64,000 nucleotides of DNA from Perilla frutescens (GCA_026008535.1 BRKX01000017.1:6898501-6962500), one strand, 5' to 3'; positions 46,343 to 58,179 are shown, counted from the first letter of the stretch. Numbers and translations are program-made. The notes: generated by a model from the sequence alone, not told the origin.

Positions 46343-47929
46343 ATGAAGCCCCCATTTCACATGGTAGATGTCAAACTGCTACAGTGCAAAGTGAAAAAGG
46401 ATAAGACTCTAAATCTAGAGCTTCTTAATGCACGTCTAAGTGCGGACAACTTTCAAAGAATCTATCCATCATTGAAGGCCATCGGGTTTCTACCTTTCTT
46501 GACACTCCTGCCACTCAAGAACATACCTACTCATGTTGCCGAGTTCTACTACAACGCAACTATCTCCGGTGACAACATCATCTCCACCGTCCAGAATCAA
46601 GTGATCATGGTGACCAAAGATACGATGATGTCTACCCTTCACCTCTCCGACGATGGCCCAGACGTAATGGAACTGACCCTTCCATGCAAATATGCATCGT
46701 GGGATGCTTGGAAGCTTCCTCACGTGCGCCACAATAACTGTTCACACTGGCTGAAGGAGAGTATGCCCAATGATATCATCCAACTCTTAGATATCACCGG
46801 CCATATCCTACATGGAAACTTTGAGACGGTCCAGCTCTCCGAGCTCAAAGCCCATCTTACAGCCGCTCTATACTTCGGATGTAAAGCCGACTGGGCCTCT
46901 TTCATCCTTGTTCAACTAAGAGCTAATGTAGAGCGAGCGGCATATGATCTATCAACTGGCTCATTTTGCGAGAAGATCGGATTTATAAGGCGCATAAGCC
47001 ATATCATTCAAAGCCAGTTTGATGAGGTCATCCCAACTGGTGAACAACTCGGAAGAAGGGACATGCTCCCAACTATCTACTGCCATCAGATCCCAAAGCG
47101 TTCATGTCCACAAGGGCCTTCCAACTCAGATCGAGGCAAGGCACCCTTGGAAGCACCCGTCAGCTCATCTGACGAACAATAGCCGCTGATTGAGAATGAT
47201 CCTCTTTCCAGGCCGAGTGATCAGCCTACAATATCAGCCAGCTCCCAACCTCTACTGTTAGTCCAACGTGACTCCATTGAGGTTGAGTTTGAAGCAGTTC
47301 TAGACCATCAGCTCAGAAGCTGCTTTGGTCTCATTGAGGACACAGACTCTTTTCTATTCGCGCAACTGCGGCGGTACATGCAGTATCACATATGGCGATT
47401 CCAACTGGATGAGTCAACAATGTTCCACCTCATCGGTACCCATGGCTCCACCTTCTGGATCAATGAAGGAACATGGAGTAGAAACTGGATAAATCATCCG
47501 CTCTCCTCGCCACCAATGCTTTCAGCGATAATGGATTTGATGATCAAACGAATCCAGCTCAGTGTACCAGCCGGTGCTCCTCTCCCCGACAATGAACCGG
47601 CCAACTCCTCATGCACACCTTTCATTGATGATCCACCCATCCCTTCAACCGATGAGATCTTCAATAACTTGGCCTTGATGAACTTCAGAGAGCAAGATGT
47701 CTCTCTCACCTCTGATCAAGGTCAGTTCATGACAACTGAAAAGGCCTATGTATGGCTCTCCTCACCCATGCAAATTCCTTCAGTTCCCTCAGTTCATGAT
47801 GACAATTTGGCAACTTCCTTCACCTTCCTGCCAAACTTGTCACTACCATCATGCGATCCATTCCACCTTTTGGATGATGCCAAAAAGGGGGAAGATGGAC
47901 AGTATGATGATGGATGCTTAACTCTTTGA
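46343..47929 (+). pseudogene. copia-A downstream ORF3, nearly intact (one TAG)
   Basis: 528 codons from MKPPFHMVDVKLLQCKVKKD, interrupted only by TAG at 47180-47182 (a CAG-to-TAG position is likely). Domain 1: LPLKNIPTHVAEFYYNATIS, VQNQVIMVTKDTM, LHLSDDGPD, then LKAHLTAALYFGCKADWASF. Domain 2: SFLFAQLRRYMQYHIWRF, THGSTFWINEGTWSRNW. The tail is Pro/Asp-rich and ends GEDGQYDDGCLTL. It lacks the basic clusters of ORF1 and ORF2. It is the best preserved of the three paralogues, also relative to pol. No transmembrane segment or signal peptide, so an envelope role is not supported. Function unknown. Confidence 0.8.
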
Positions 47930-48485
47930 AATCAGATTCAAAGAGAAATTCATCATGAGGGGGAAGATCAGCTTCAGGAGGAAGTGTGGAGAATACAAGG
48001 AGTCCAAGAAAGAGGAGAATCGAGCAGAAAGAAAATGAGCAATTTTCAGGAAGTAGATTAGTAGTTTTAACTATTCTTGAAAATATAATATTCTTTAAAG
48101 TGAATATATAATACACATTTTGATCATGCTTATAATGCTCATGCTCTGATACTTCAAGTTTGATCAAGTTTGAATGCTCTGACACTTAATGATCTAATAC
48201 TGGAATGAAAGCATGCCCAAAGTGAAACAATGAAAGAATGCTCTGAAACTTGAAGTTTAATTGCTCTATTACTTGGATTTCATGCATATCTTGAATGCTT
48301 TGATACTTGAATGATAGCATGAATGACAAATGCTCTGATACTTGAATGAAAATCATTAATCAAATTCTCTATCAAACTTGCTCTGAATTTGCTCTGATTT
48401 TAAGAATCTGCTTAAGCAAACTTGCTACACTTGCAGTTTTTCCATCATCATCGACAAAGTTTTGACATCATTAAAAGGGGGAAAT
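47930..48485 (+). other. copia-A 3' untranslated region and purine tracts
   Basis: Degenerate repeats of TGCTCTGATACTTGAATG at 48125-48410. Three similar purine tracts: AAAAAGGGGGAAGATGG at about 47881, GAGGGGGAAGATC at about 47957, and AAAAGGGGGAAAT directly before the LTR at 48486. The last is the functional position. Confidence 0.75.
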
Positions 48486-50170
48486 TGTTAGGAAAAACTA
48501 TCAACGAACCCCTAGATTAGATTTTGATGAGATGTCAAAATTATTTATGAAAAACTGACTAAAATTCAAGTTGTAGACCGTAGCTGACCAATCCAGGGCA
48601 TCAAAAAGGAACTCAAGTAAAGTCAAAGTCAACCAATTAGAGGTATGGTCTACAAACTGAAGGATACATCATCCAGTCAAAATTCAACTCAACTGAGGAG
48701 TCGAACCAGTCGAAACAAACTGACATCTAAGTCAGTTGAGCTGAGGGAGAAAAGAATTAACTAAAGACTGAAGAAACTGATAAAACATCAGTTGACTGGA
48801 AGTATCCAAGTGATGGCCAAACTGAAGTAAACAAGACAGATCAGCTGAAGACCAGAACTTTAGTCAGTCAGCTTATGATTAGTCAAAGCTGACAAGAAAG
48901 CTCAAGAGAAATCAGTAAAGCTGACAAGATAGCCAAGAACTTAAGATCAGTGGAACTGGAGAAACAAAAGCTCAAAACTGCCAACTGGAGCAATAGCCAA
49001 ACTCAGCTGACAAGCTCAGAACTACCAACTGGAGCAATAGCCAAACTCAGCTGACAAGCTCAGAACTGCCTATTGGAGCAATAGCCAAACTCAGCTGACA
49101 AGCTCAGAACTGCCAACTGGAGCAATAACCAAACTGAGCTGACAAGTCCAGAACTGCCAAGTGGAACTCAAAACTGCCAACAAAGCTGAAGCCAGAGATC
49201 CCTGGATTTTATTGCTCAAACCGGCGAATCTTGGAATAAATGCTTCAACAAAGATCCTAGAATTAAATATCCAATGAAGATCGATTGGCAGAGTAACGGC
49301 TATTTCAACCAAAAGCTCCAAGCGATCATTAAAGACCATATTCCATTGATGAGCCAACAGAGCCACCGATCAATGGACAATGGAACTTAACGGTCATAAA
49401 ATCACTTCTCTATAAAAGACGAGTGAATCAGAGTTTGAAATACTCTCTGCCGAACAGAACTCTTAGCCTTCACAACTTTCGCATATACAAGCAAGAGCTT
49501 TTCTTTCTCCCTCCCACTCAAGCTCAAGTTCAGCATTTGATAGAAACTGCGAGAGTCCAACTGAGAAGAAGAATTCACAGAATTAAGATATTCAGCTAGC
49601 TGTTGACGATCCAGCCAAGGCAGCCTTCTCAGTTCTAGCTATACAACGATTAACTACTCAGCTCAATTGAAGGAGCAAATCAGTTGATACCCACTGTTCA
49701 AGACTAACCTCTTGAAGATCGAAAGAGATCTAAAACCTTGTAAAGACGACAATAGCACCTACCTTCCTAGCGAGCAGTTAGGGACTTCAAGTGTGGGCCG
49801 TCGACCCGCTGAGGTAGCGAGCAGTTACTAGGTTCAGCCAACTGTCCTTCATTGTGTAATTTGTAAAGAAACTCAAGTAATATAGTTAAGTTTCCCTTCT
49901 GCGGAAGGAAGAGAGGACGTAGAAGTTTGAGATTTCAAACCTCTATAAATCGCTTGTGTGCTGTACTATTTTGGTTATTGCATATCTTTGAACTGCACAC
50001 AATATCACACAAGCTCCACTCAAACTGCCTTAACTATTAAATAAGGTTGTGCATAGATAAGGTTTACTAAGCGAGTCAAAGGGCCCTGTTATTCCGCATT
50101 TGAAGTAAAAAGTTTTAATCAGTTTATTCACCCCCCCTCTAAACTGATATCGACTCGCCCGGGACCAACA
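48486..50170 (+). repeat. copia-A 3' LTR
   Basis: 1685 bp, TGTTAGGAAAAAC to GGGACCAACA; 54 bp shorter than the 5' LTR, largely from one fewer 45-bp minisatellite unit. TATA box at 49411. Confidence 0.95.
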
Positions 50171-51128
50171 TTTACTTTGAGCTGTGTGGAGGAAAAAAGA
50201 AAGCTCAAAATCTGTGAAATAGCAAGAATTAGATTAGCTAAAAAGTCTTGGCCAAAATTGAGTTTACTCTCTTTAAATAAATGAGTGATCTTTTGACTGT
50301 TGTTATTGGTGAATATTCTGATTTCACCGGTGACATTTTAATGCTTGTAGCCATTTGAAGCTCTTAATGAACTAGCCGTTTGACTTTAATGACCTCTGCT
50401 CTAAGATCATCAAGATTTCCTGTCAAGATCTTCTTTGACTACTTGTCAGAGAGAGCAGGTGATTCGGCTATCAGTTTTGGACATTCAGCTGATGGACTTT
50501 TAGCTATCTCGACTTTCAGCTCTAAGATTGTCCAGTTGGTAAATCCTCAGCTGCCTTGAGCTTTGGTCTTGATATGGTCCAGTTTAGCTGACTTGGCAGC
50601 TAAGATTTAAAAGCTTTCAGTTCTGGACTATCAGTTGGCTACTTGCTTGAACTTTTCTCTCCTTGAACTGATCTATGGTCCGTTTGGTATTGGCTCAAAG
50701 CTTTTAGAGCTTTCTTCCAGCTAACTGATCTTTGATCAGTTTAGGGTTAGCCCTTTGTGACTGACTAATCTTTGATCAGTTCAATTTCGGCTTTCAATCT
50801 GGCTCTGTTCTCATCAGTCTGTCTTAGCTTTTTGCCAAGAGTGATGATTACTCATCTATGGATGCCTATCAGTCTCCAAAGTTCTTTTCCCCTTATAGCT
50901 TTTCTTAAGCTTTGAAGAGTTGACTCTGACTGATCTGATCAAGGCAACCTTTTAAGCTGGTTGACCATGCTTCAAAATAGTTGTCTCTCATTTCAGCTAT
51001 ACTGATGTCTGAAGTCTTACTTGGTCATTACCACTGATTTCCAGCTTTTCATAGCCTGTAGTTTTTCATTAAATCTTCACACATGTTTTGACATTTCATC
51101 AAAACCATCAGTTGGGATTTTCCCAATA
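50171..51128 (-). repeat. copia-B 3' LTR, part 2
   Basis: Continues from 32840. On the minus strand it begins TATTGGGAAAATCCC, aligned with the copia-A start TGTTAGGAAAAAC (terminal TG mutated to TA), directly after a purine tract ATGGGGAAAT (51129-51140). Confidence 0.8.
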
Positions 51129-51140
51129 ATTTCCCCATTT

Positions 51141-52050
51141 TTGATTATGTTAAAACCAGTTGGTTTGATGATAGAAAAACTGCATAAGATTATATTTTAT
51201 GAATGAGCATCTGAGCCTGTACCAGTTTTTGGTATCAAGGCTGATATCAGACCATGTTCCTAAGAACAGTCTTAGATGCTTGTAGCTTCTGAAAGCTAAT
51301 AGTTAGACATTCATGAGTATCAGAGCTTTGATGTGATCATCAGAGCTTTGACAATAAGATAAGTATCAGAGCATTGAAACATAAAATAATATTTCAGGTC
51401 AATGCGTTTTATCTATAAGGCATCAGGGTTTTTGCTGATAGAAAATACAGCTTAAATGGCCTTAAGATATTTTGATACTCGTTTGCACAGCTTGAAAAGC
51501 TTCAAATGTTTCAGTTCTAAAACAGCTGAATTCTTATTATCATGCAGATTTTGTTCATTTATCAGAGTGCATGGAAAGTCTTAAGCTATTCAAAGGGACG
51601 TATCAACATGATTAGAATATATTTGTATCATCAATAAGAAAGCTTGTTTAGAAACTGATTGAGCAAATAAGATGAACAAATGTAGGGAATTTAAAGAGAG
51701 AGAATATCAAGAATTGATATTTTAACTTCCTTCTTCAGTTGGAACAGTTCACTACTCAGTTCCTTCTTCTTTTGGTCGATTCTCCTCTTTTATACTTGCA
51801 GGGAGAGATGCCTGGTATGTCGATACCCCATTTTTGTTGTTGCTCCAGCTGGGCATTCTCCCAAGTCCAAAAGTAGTCTGGAGCTGGGCATTGCTCAAAT
51901 TGGACTTTTCCCTCAGGAGTAGCTTCCCCATCGTGAATAGCTTCTCCCTGAAAGGTAGCTTGCCTCTGAAGCTATACCTCTTGTTGTACTTCTCTTTGGA
52001 TCTCATCCTAAATAGTTAGATGACCTTGCCAAGGACCATCATATGCTTTT
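51141..52050 (-). other. copia-B 3' untranslated region
   Basis: No gene. Repeats of TCAGAGCTTTGA/GTATCAGAGC (minus: GCTCTGATAC) at 51200-51400 match the repeats of the copia-A 3' region. Confidence 0.65.
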
Positions 52051-52059
52051 CCATATGAT

Positions 52060-53615
52060 TTTCCATCATCAATATATTATTTCTCTTTTTTGGCATCATC
52101 TAAAAGGGTGAGCTGATGGAAGTCTTAGTTTAGCAGTGACAGTTGTGGCAGAAGAGAGAAAGAAGTGGCCATCAAGTTGTCGGTGATATGGGGAGCTTGA
52201 GGTGCAGGCACAGGAACAGACAACCATGCATATGACTCATCTGTCGACATCAGTTGGTCAAGATCAGGGAGAGAGAAGGGATCTTGCCCGGTAGAAAAAG
52301 CTCACGCGAGTCCGAGAAGTGGCTCGTCCGGTATGGTGATATGTGCATCCTCTTGTAGAGGAGTTGTGAATGAGTTGGAGGGCTCATGGTTGGGAAATGG
52401 TGCATCATGAGGCACCGAGGTTTGAAACCTCTTAATCATGGAATCCATGATCTCTGGGATTGATGGAGGTATATCGAGTGGATAGTTCATCCAGCTCCTG
52501 CTCCATTGACCTTCCTCAATACAGTATGAGTAGCCTCACTTGTCTGCCATCAGCAACATTGTGGCATCATCCACTTGGAATCTCTACAGGTGATATTGGA
52601 GATATCTTCGAAGATGTTCGAAGAGGAAGAGGCTGAGATCCCCTATTTGACTAAAACAACTTTGCAACTGTTGGTCAAGGCTTGCATTGAAGCCTTCTTC
52701 CAGAGTTTCTGGGTCAGTGATGTAAGGAGGCTCGCTAGTTGCAAGTGCAGTTGACTCATTATTTATATAAGTGAAAAGAGTTCCTGCTTTCCTTTAGCTA
52801 GGCTGTAGTCCTCCGTTAGCTGAAGTCTCGACTTCCTAGGGTGGCCAGTTACTTCACGATGTCTGCCATGAATGTAAACTGTAGGAAGGAGATCTCTTCT
52901 GGTGAGATAAAATCCACCAGGAACTATTTCAAGCTACTCCTCGATGATGTGACTGAGTCGATTGACAAATCCTAACTTGGCTTTAAATGTGTCAGAGGTT
53001 AGATCAATCTCAGCATGCCTCACATGCATGCGAAGTTGAGCTAATATAAAGGATGTCCAATCAGTCTTGCATCCGTAATATATGACGGCCATGAGATGAG
53101 AGGTGTTGTCGTTGAACTGCGTATTGGTGATATTGCTGAGCAGAATATGCATCACAATATCCATGATCTGGACCATTATTGGAGGAAACTATCTTTTAAA
53201 TTATTTAAAAAGTCTCGATGATCAACGTGTGGAAGTTTCCAATCATTCCACAATTTCAACTTGGAAGGTAGCGCGAGTCCATCCACCTTTGGGCCTTTAT
53301 CGAGGAGCTAAAACAGATTGGTTAACACATACTTGTTGATGATGATAACCTGATGTTGGACAACAGACAGTATGTTTTGTCTAGTGATCTCTGCATTGTA
53401 GTAGAACACAACTACAAGCGAGACATGCTTCTTTTTAGGCTGAGTTATCATGAAAGACAAGAGCCCGTATGTCTTCAACGAGTGAAAAATCATGCTAGTC
53501 TTCTCTGGACCTAATCAAGCTTCAAAGAGCTCTCGGTCAATGTACTTATCCTTTCTGAGGTTCTTTATTAGAAGCTTGATGTTCACCAAGTGATATGAGC
53601 AAGAAGGAGCCCTGG
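52060..53615 (-). pseudogene. copia-B downstream ORF3, decayed
   Basis: Minus-strand counterpart of 46343-47929. Preserved pieces: VNIKLLIKNLRKDKYID near 53590, VVFYYNAEITRQN and QHQVIIINK (53308-53493), IYYGCKTDWTSFILAQLRMH (52934-53176), and SIPEIMDSMIKRFQTSVP then EPSNSFTTPL (52302-52490). Several stops and frameshifts; no intact frame. It shows the ORF was already in the third position in an older relative. Confidence 0.75.
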
Positions 53616-53920
53616 ATAAGTGAGAATACAAGGAGAAGGAATAAGTTGAGAGAGAGTTCAATCTCTATTGAGAGTTCTTGTTTCTCATTCAACTTCTCAT
53701 CTGCTTAAAAAAACAGTGATTTTGTATGTATTTAACCATAGCAATCGAGTGCTTACTGGCTGATCAGCTATATGATTTGAAAGAAAGTTAGCTGATTAAA
53801 TGATGCATGCATATCAATCGTCCACCTGGACTAATGTGTTTTGATCAAGCGGCTGAGATCTTAGGGTTTGAAAATTTGAGTAGTTGTCATAAATAGCAAA
53901 ATATTTTGCTAGAAGATTTG

Positions 53921-53930
53921 CTATTTATAT
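53921..53930 (-). promoter_or_regulatory. copia-B ORF3 TATA box
   Basis: ATATAAATAG on the minus strand, followed by CAAATC where copia-A has CAAGATC. It lies about 320 bp upstream of the decayed ORF3 start. Confidence 0.6.
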
Positions 53931-54116
53931 CTCTCAGAAAATTCATCACTTTATACTTTAATGATTAGTATAGAGACTTAAATGGCAAGTCAGATGAATA
54001 GTAAGCTTATTTTGAAATGTTAACGATAATTGTTTCAAAAATAAGCTTTGAGGAATAGAGAGTAGAGAAGCTTATCAAGGAGGATTGATCATGTAGCTGG
54101 TGATGGGAGGGACTTT

Positions 54117-55335
54117 TGATGAGATTGTGCAAGGCAATAAAGAAGATGATCCGGAGCTGCAGTTTAGAGGGCCTATGATGCGTTTGCGACGAGCAAAGAA
54201 GTTGCAAGCTTATTTACAAGCTTCTATTCGTCGCAAATTCGAGTTGCATGAAGATAAAGTGTCGAGCAGCCCAAGAGTGATCACCATGCTATCCATTAAT
54301 GATGAAGAAAGAAGCATGAAGACGTGAGAAGAAGAATCGCGCCATTTGGACGTGTGCATGAAGAGTTCTACGCGTTTGCATGAGAATCTGACAAGTTGCT
54401 GTTTTTCATGCAAAGGTGGCAAGAATTAAACACAACATGGGCCACGAATTAATTTACTTAATTGCACCCCATGGATGTGTAATTTAGGACCAATTAGGCG
54501 AGAATAATCAAGCCCAAAGTTAGTTGGGATTTATCCTTATCTAGTTAGATTTTGTTATCTTATTTTTGGTATCTTTTGATTTTATCCTATTTTGACTAGG
54601 ACTCTTATTATTTTCGAATTCCTAGTTAATTAGGGTCTGATTTTCATCCCCTATTGTTTAGTATAAATAGGACATCCATTTGTGACATTAAAGTTAGACA
54701 ATTGCATAAATCAAAGAGTTATTCTCAATTTGTCTCACGATCCTTCGGTTGATCAAACTTTTACCTACAATTCTATTGTTCTAGCAAATCAATAGTCTTA
54801 ATCAAGTTCTTTAGGGTTCAATCGTGACTTGGGAGAATTGCTATCCAGAGAAGTTAGACGTGCGCATTCGAGTTGTTACAACACGGGTTCGCCGAATCTA
54901 TCCAATCCACAACACTTCACATCGCCGTCGACACCTCTTCCACCGCCGACGTCCGCCACCTTGCTAGCCATCACCGCTGTATTACAGCCACCTACGTGCC
55001 CTATTCGTGTTTGTTATCGAGTCCTTGTTCGTCGTTCGTATTCCCAGTAAGTTCTATATCTGTTCGAGTCCTAATTTGTCCTCTATAGTTTCGGTCATTT
55101 TCCTTCTTCTTGGTATTGTGTTTTGCTTGGTTATTGGTCATTGTCTAGAGTCCTAGGTGTCGTGTTAATTCAGATCGTTATTGCATAATATCGAGTCTAT
55201 TTGTTCATATAGTTGAGTTGTAATTTAATTAATTGTTCATGTCGTATTGTTCCCTTACGCATCCGACGTTGTTCCGTTCCTAAGCTTCAGCATATTTTCA
55301 TCCGTGTCGTGTCCCATAGGTCCCGGGTCACATCA
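54117..55335 (+). repeat. gypsy-L element 5' LTR
   Basis: 1219 bp, TGATGAGATTGTGC to GGGTCACATCA. The first 210 bp are open and carry the pol-end motif (ELQFRGPM, RAKKLQAYLQ, VITMLSINDEE), i.e. coding sequence overlaps the LTR. TATA TATAAATAGG at about 54663. Primer site TTGGTATCAAGAGCC at about 55340. Confidence 0.9.
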
Positions 55336-56159
55336 TAAATTGGTATCAAGAGCCATGTCGGTTTCTATCATTCGTGGTTCAATACATCAATTTTTGTTTG
55401 TTTTATTGTTTGGAGTCTTTTGAGTTGTAACTTGCATATTCATTGATATAAAAAAAGAGAGAGAAAAGAGCAGAGGGTTCGAACACCCTACAGCACAAAA
55501 AAAAATGTTCGATAAAAAAAAATCAAATTTATTTTCAGTATTTTTATTTCTTGTTGTGCTCGATTATTTAGTTGTTTGCTAGTCTAGATAGGTTGTTTCC
55601 ATACTAGATAGATACTTAGGGATTTTAGATTGTGTCCATACTTGGTAAAACACATCCAAAAGTCTCTTACCATATCTTCTAGATTTCTTTCCTTGTTTTA
55701 GATTTCTTCCCATCCTCATCCATATCTTCCATACTTATCCACCAATATTTTCGATTCCTACTCCTTCTAGGTTCGAAATTTCCAGTTCATTTACACATAC
55801 ACCCGGTTCACCGTATATACCACATAGTCCATACACCCGTACATCCGTACACCCATACACCCGTGGTCTACATACACCAAAATCAGCAGGTTTAGATACT
55901 CCACACGTCTACTTCTACTCTTAGCAACCTTCTGACTTGATTTTATCCGTTGGAGCTTAAAGAAGACCCAGAGGAGCTAGTCAAGAGGAGCAGCTATTTT
56001 CGATCAAACCACCTCCATATTTCACTTCTTTCACACGTGCACTACATACTTGAGAGATACACGAGTGGAAAAATCAAGAGAGACATACAAGAGCGTTTGT
56101 GAGGAATTGTGAGGTCCTACTTCGCTTTCTCCTCACGTTTGTTCGTTTTGCAGGTACTA
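55336..56159 (+). other. gypsy-L leader
   Basis: Primer site then about 800 bp of untranslated leader, homologous in inverse orientation to 840-1647. A/T homopolymer runs near 55500 and repeated TACACCCGTACA words at 55795-55865. Ends in GTTTTGCAGGTAC, acceptor-like. Confidence 0.75.
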
Positions 56160-57540
56160 TGAAGAAAGGTACCACATGAGAGTCATCCGAGCTGCCCACA
56201 GGCGAGCCTAGATCGCCTAACACTCCGGACGATCCATCATACACGTCCAATGCATCTTGGGACGCGAAGTACAACTTTGATGCTATGGCACAGTACTTCA
56301 GACGGAAAAATCAAATGATGAAGGATAACTTCAACAATCAGATTGCCAAGCTGACTGAGGAGATCCAAAAGCTTAAAGCTCAGCCATCTGAGCCCCAAAT
56401 AGCCCAAGACAACACAGAGAGCAACCCGAGCCTCAGGCTGAGCCTGAGAACCGACGCCAACAGCCGCAGCCAGGCCGCCTCCAAGGCAAGAAATCAAACA
56501 ATACCATGACTATGGGTTCGAGTATGATGATGCAGCCAGTGGTTATGAAGCTGATTTCATACCACAGGGATGGAGAGACTACAATAACCGACCCCGTGCA
56601 CCTCATTAGCGTGCAAATCGAGAAGAGGGAATGCTCAACAACATCAAGACGAGCATCCCTAAGTTTGAAGGCCTTCACGATCTCGATATCTACTTAGATT
56701 GGGAGCGTAAGGTAGAAAAGATCTTTGCATGCTATGACTTTTCAGAAGTCAAAAAAGTGCAGCTCGCATGCTTAGAGTTCAGAGGCTACGCAGCCTCATG
56801 GTGGGAAATACAGCAGGATCGACACCGCAGAAACAGGAATCCTCCCATTGATACTTAGGAAGAAGTGAAGGCGTTGATGCATGGACGTTTCATTCCAGTT
56901 CATTATGAGAGAGAGCTCGAGAAGAAGCTCAACCGGATCAAACAAGGTATACGATCCATAGAAGAATATCACAAGAAGTTGGAGACTGCCTTGGACCGAG
57001 TTAGGAAGTAGGAAACCTTCATTGCTACCATCATTTGGTATATTAAAGGTATGAATCCTGATATTGCCTGTGAAGTCGAGTTGAGAGACTTCCACAGTGT
57101 TGAGAGAATGGTGCAGTACGTGTCGATTGTAGAAAAGCAGCTGAGAGAAGGCCAACATCGATCACATCACAGTGCAGCCCCTACACGCTAACTTTGGAGT
57201 CGGGAAGCCCCTAGTTCGGCATCATCTGATGCCTCACGACTGCGAGGTCCTCCAGAACAGCCCGTTCGACATTTTGATCGCACTACACCGCAGTCCAATC
57301 GTAAACCCGAGTCTACGCCACCTGTTCAGCCAAGGCCAACCCTATACGGCCTCCACCAAGTGTGATGCCCCCTAATGAAGCCCCTAATTGAGCTCGTGAT
57401 ATTAAATGTCACAAATGTCAAGGTTGGGGCCACTTTCAAGCTGAATGTCCAAACCTGCGAGTTCTATACTTAACGGAATCGAATGAAGTTGAATCAGCCA
57501 GTGAGGATGAACAAGAGCCAGTGGGCGACGCCACAGTTGA
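56160..57540 (+). pseudogene. gag: gypsy-L gag with zinc knuckle, fused to pol tail
   Basis: ATG at 56160 region, early TGA at 56177. An acidic head and coiled coil follow (NNQIAKLTEEIQKLKAQ), then after a frameshift the retrotransposon gag domain (LDIYLDWERKVEKIFACYDF, GYAASWWEIQQ, RFIPVHYERELEKKLNRIKQ, VEKQLREGQH). Stops at about 56857 and 57009. A CCHC knuckle CHKCQGWGHFQAEC starts at 57407, and that frame continues through an acidic linker into the LTR-borne pol tail. Gag only, decayed. Confidence 0.85.
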
Positions 57541-58162
57541 AGAAGAAGTTGAGAGGCAAGGGAATAAAGAAGATGATCCGGAGCTGCAGTTTAGAGGGCC
57601 TATGACGCGTTTGCGAGCAAAGAAGTTGCAAGCTTATTTAGGGTTCAATCATGACTTGGGAGAATTGCTATCCGGAAAGGTTAGAAGTGCACGTTCGAGT
57701 TGTTACAACACGGGTTCGCCGAATCTATCCAATCCACAACACTTCACATCGCCGCCGATACCTCTTCTACCGCCAATGTCCGCCACCTTGCTAGCCATCA
57801 CCGCCGTCTTACAACTACCTACGTGCCCTATTCGTGTCCGTCATTGAGTCCTTGTTCGTCGTTCGTATTCCTAGTAAGTTCTATATCTGTTCGAGTCCTA
57901 ATTTGTCCTCTATAGTTTCGGTCCTTTTGCTTCTTCTTGGTATTGTGTTTTGCTTGGTTATTGGTCACTATCTAGGGTCCTAGGTGTCGTGTTAATTCAG
58001 GTTGTTATTGCATAATATCGAGTCTATTTGTTTGTATAGTTGAGTTGTAATTTAATTCATTGTTCATGTCGTATTGTTTCCTTACGCATCCGAAGTTGTT
58101 CCGTTCCTACGCTTCCGTATATTTTCATCCGTGTCGTCTCCCATAGGTCCCGAGTCACATCA
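57538..58162 (+). repeat. gypsy-L element 3' LTR with about 597-bp deletion
   Basis: About 625 bp. The start aligns with 54117-54216, then jumps to 54814 (junction CTTATTTA/GGGTTCAATC). The removed block contains the TATA box; both break points share TTTA/TTA. LTR end GAGTCACATCA at 58162. Confidence 0.88.
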
Positions 58163-58179
58163 ACTTTGAGCTCGAGGTG

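Larger units (their letters stand above)
32841..50170 (+). mobile_element. copia-A: complete 17.3-kb Ty1/copia element (Sirevirus-like)
   Basis: Full-length plus-strand element with LTRs 32841-34579 and 48486-50170, Met-tRNA primer site, gag, pol in copia order (PR-INT-RT-RNase H), three extra downstream ORFs and a purine tract. Flanks TATAC (32836-32840) and TTTAC (50171-50175) are a 4/5 match for a target duplication. A long gag with C-terminal extension and extra ORFs after pol resemble Sirevirus organisation; three paralogous extra ORFs are more than the single env-position ORF usually described. Several stops and frameshifts make this copy defective. Confidence 0.93.
54117..58162 (+). 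mobile_element. Pol-less gypsy-L element (TR-GAG type)
   Basis: 4046 bp, plus strand, TSD ACTTT (54112-54116, 58163-58167). LTRs 54117-55335 and about 57538-58162. The interior holds only a leader and gag. Directly after the zinc knuckle the frame runs into the pol C-terminal motif at the 3' LTR, so protease to integrase are deleted. It must have depended on a relative's enzymes. Inserted in copia-B between downstream ORF3 and ORF2. Confidence 0.9.

Noticed and set aside
46343..47929. Retroviral-type envelope gene
   Set aside because: Position after pol suggested it, but there is no signal peptide, membrane span or cleavage site; similarity is to plant transposon-associated proteins.
32841..50170. 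Endogenous pararetrovirus
   Set aside because: LTRs, primer site, integrase and copia domain order are present; no movement protein or coat domain was seen.
54829..55088. Pair of 71-73 codon ORFs repeated at 57521-57915
   Set aside because: Repeated only because they lie in the two LTRs of the same element; no conserved coding content.
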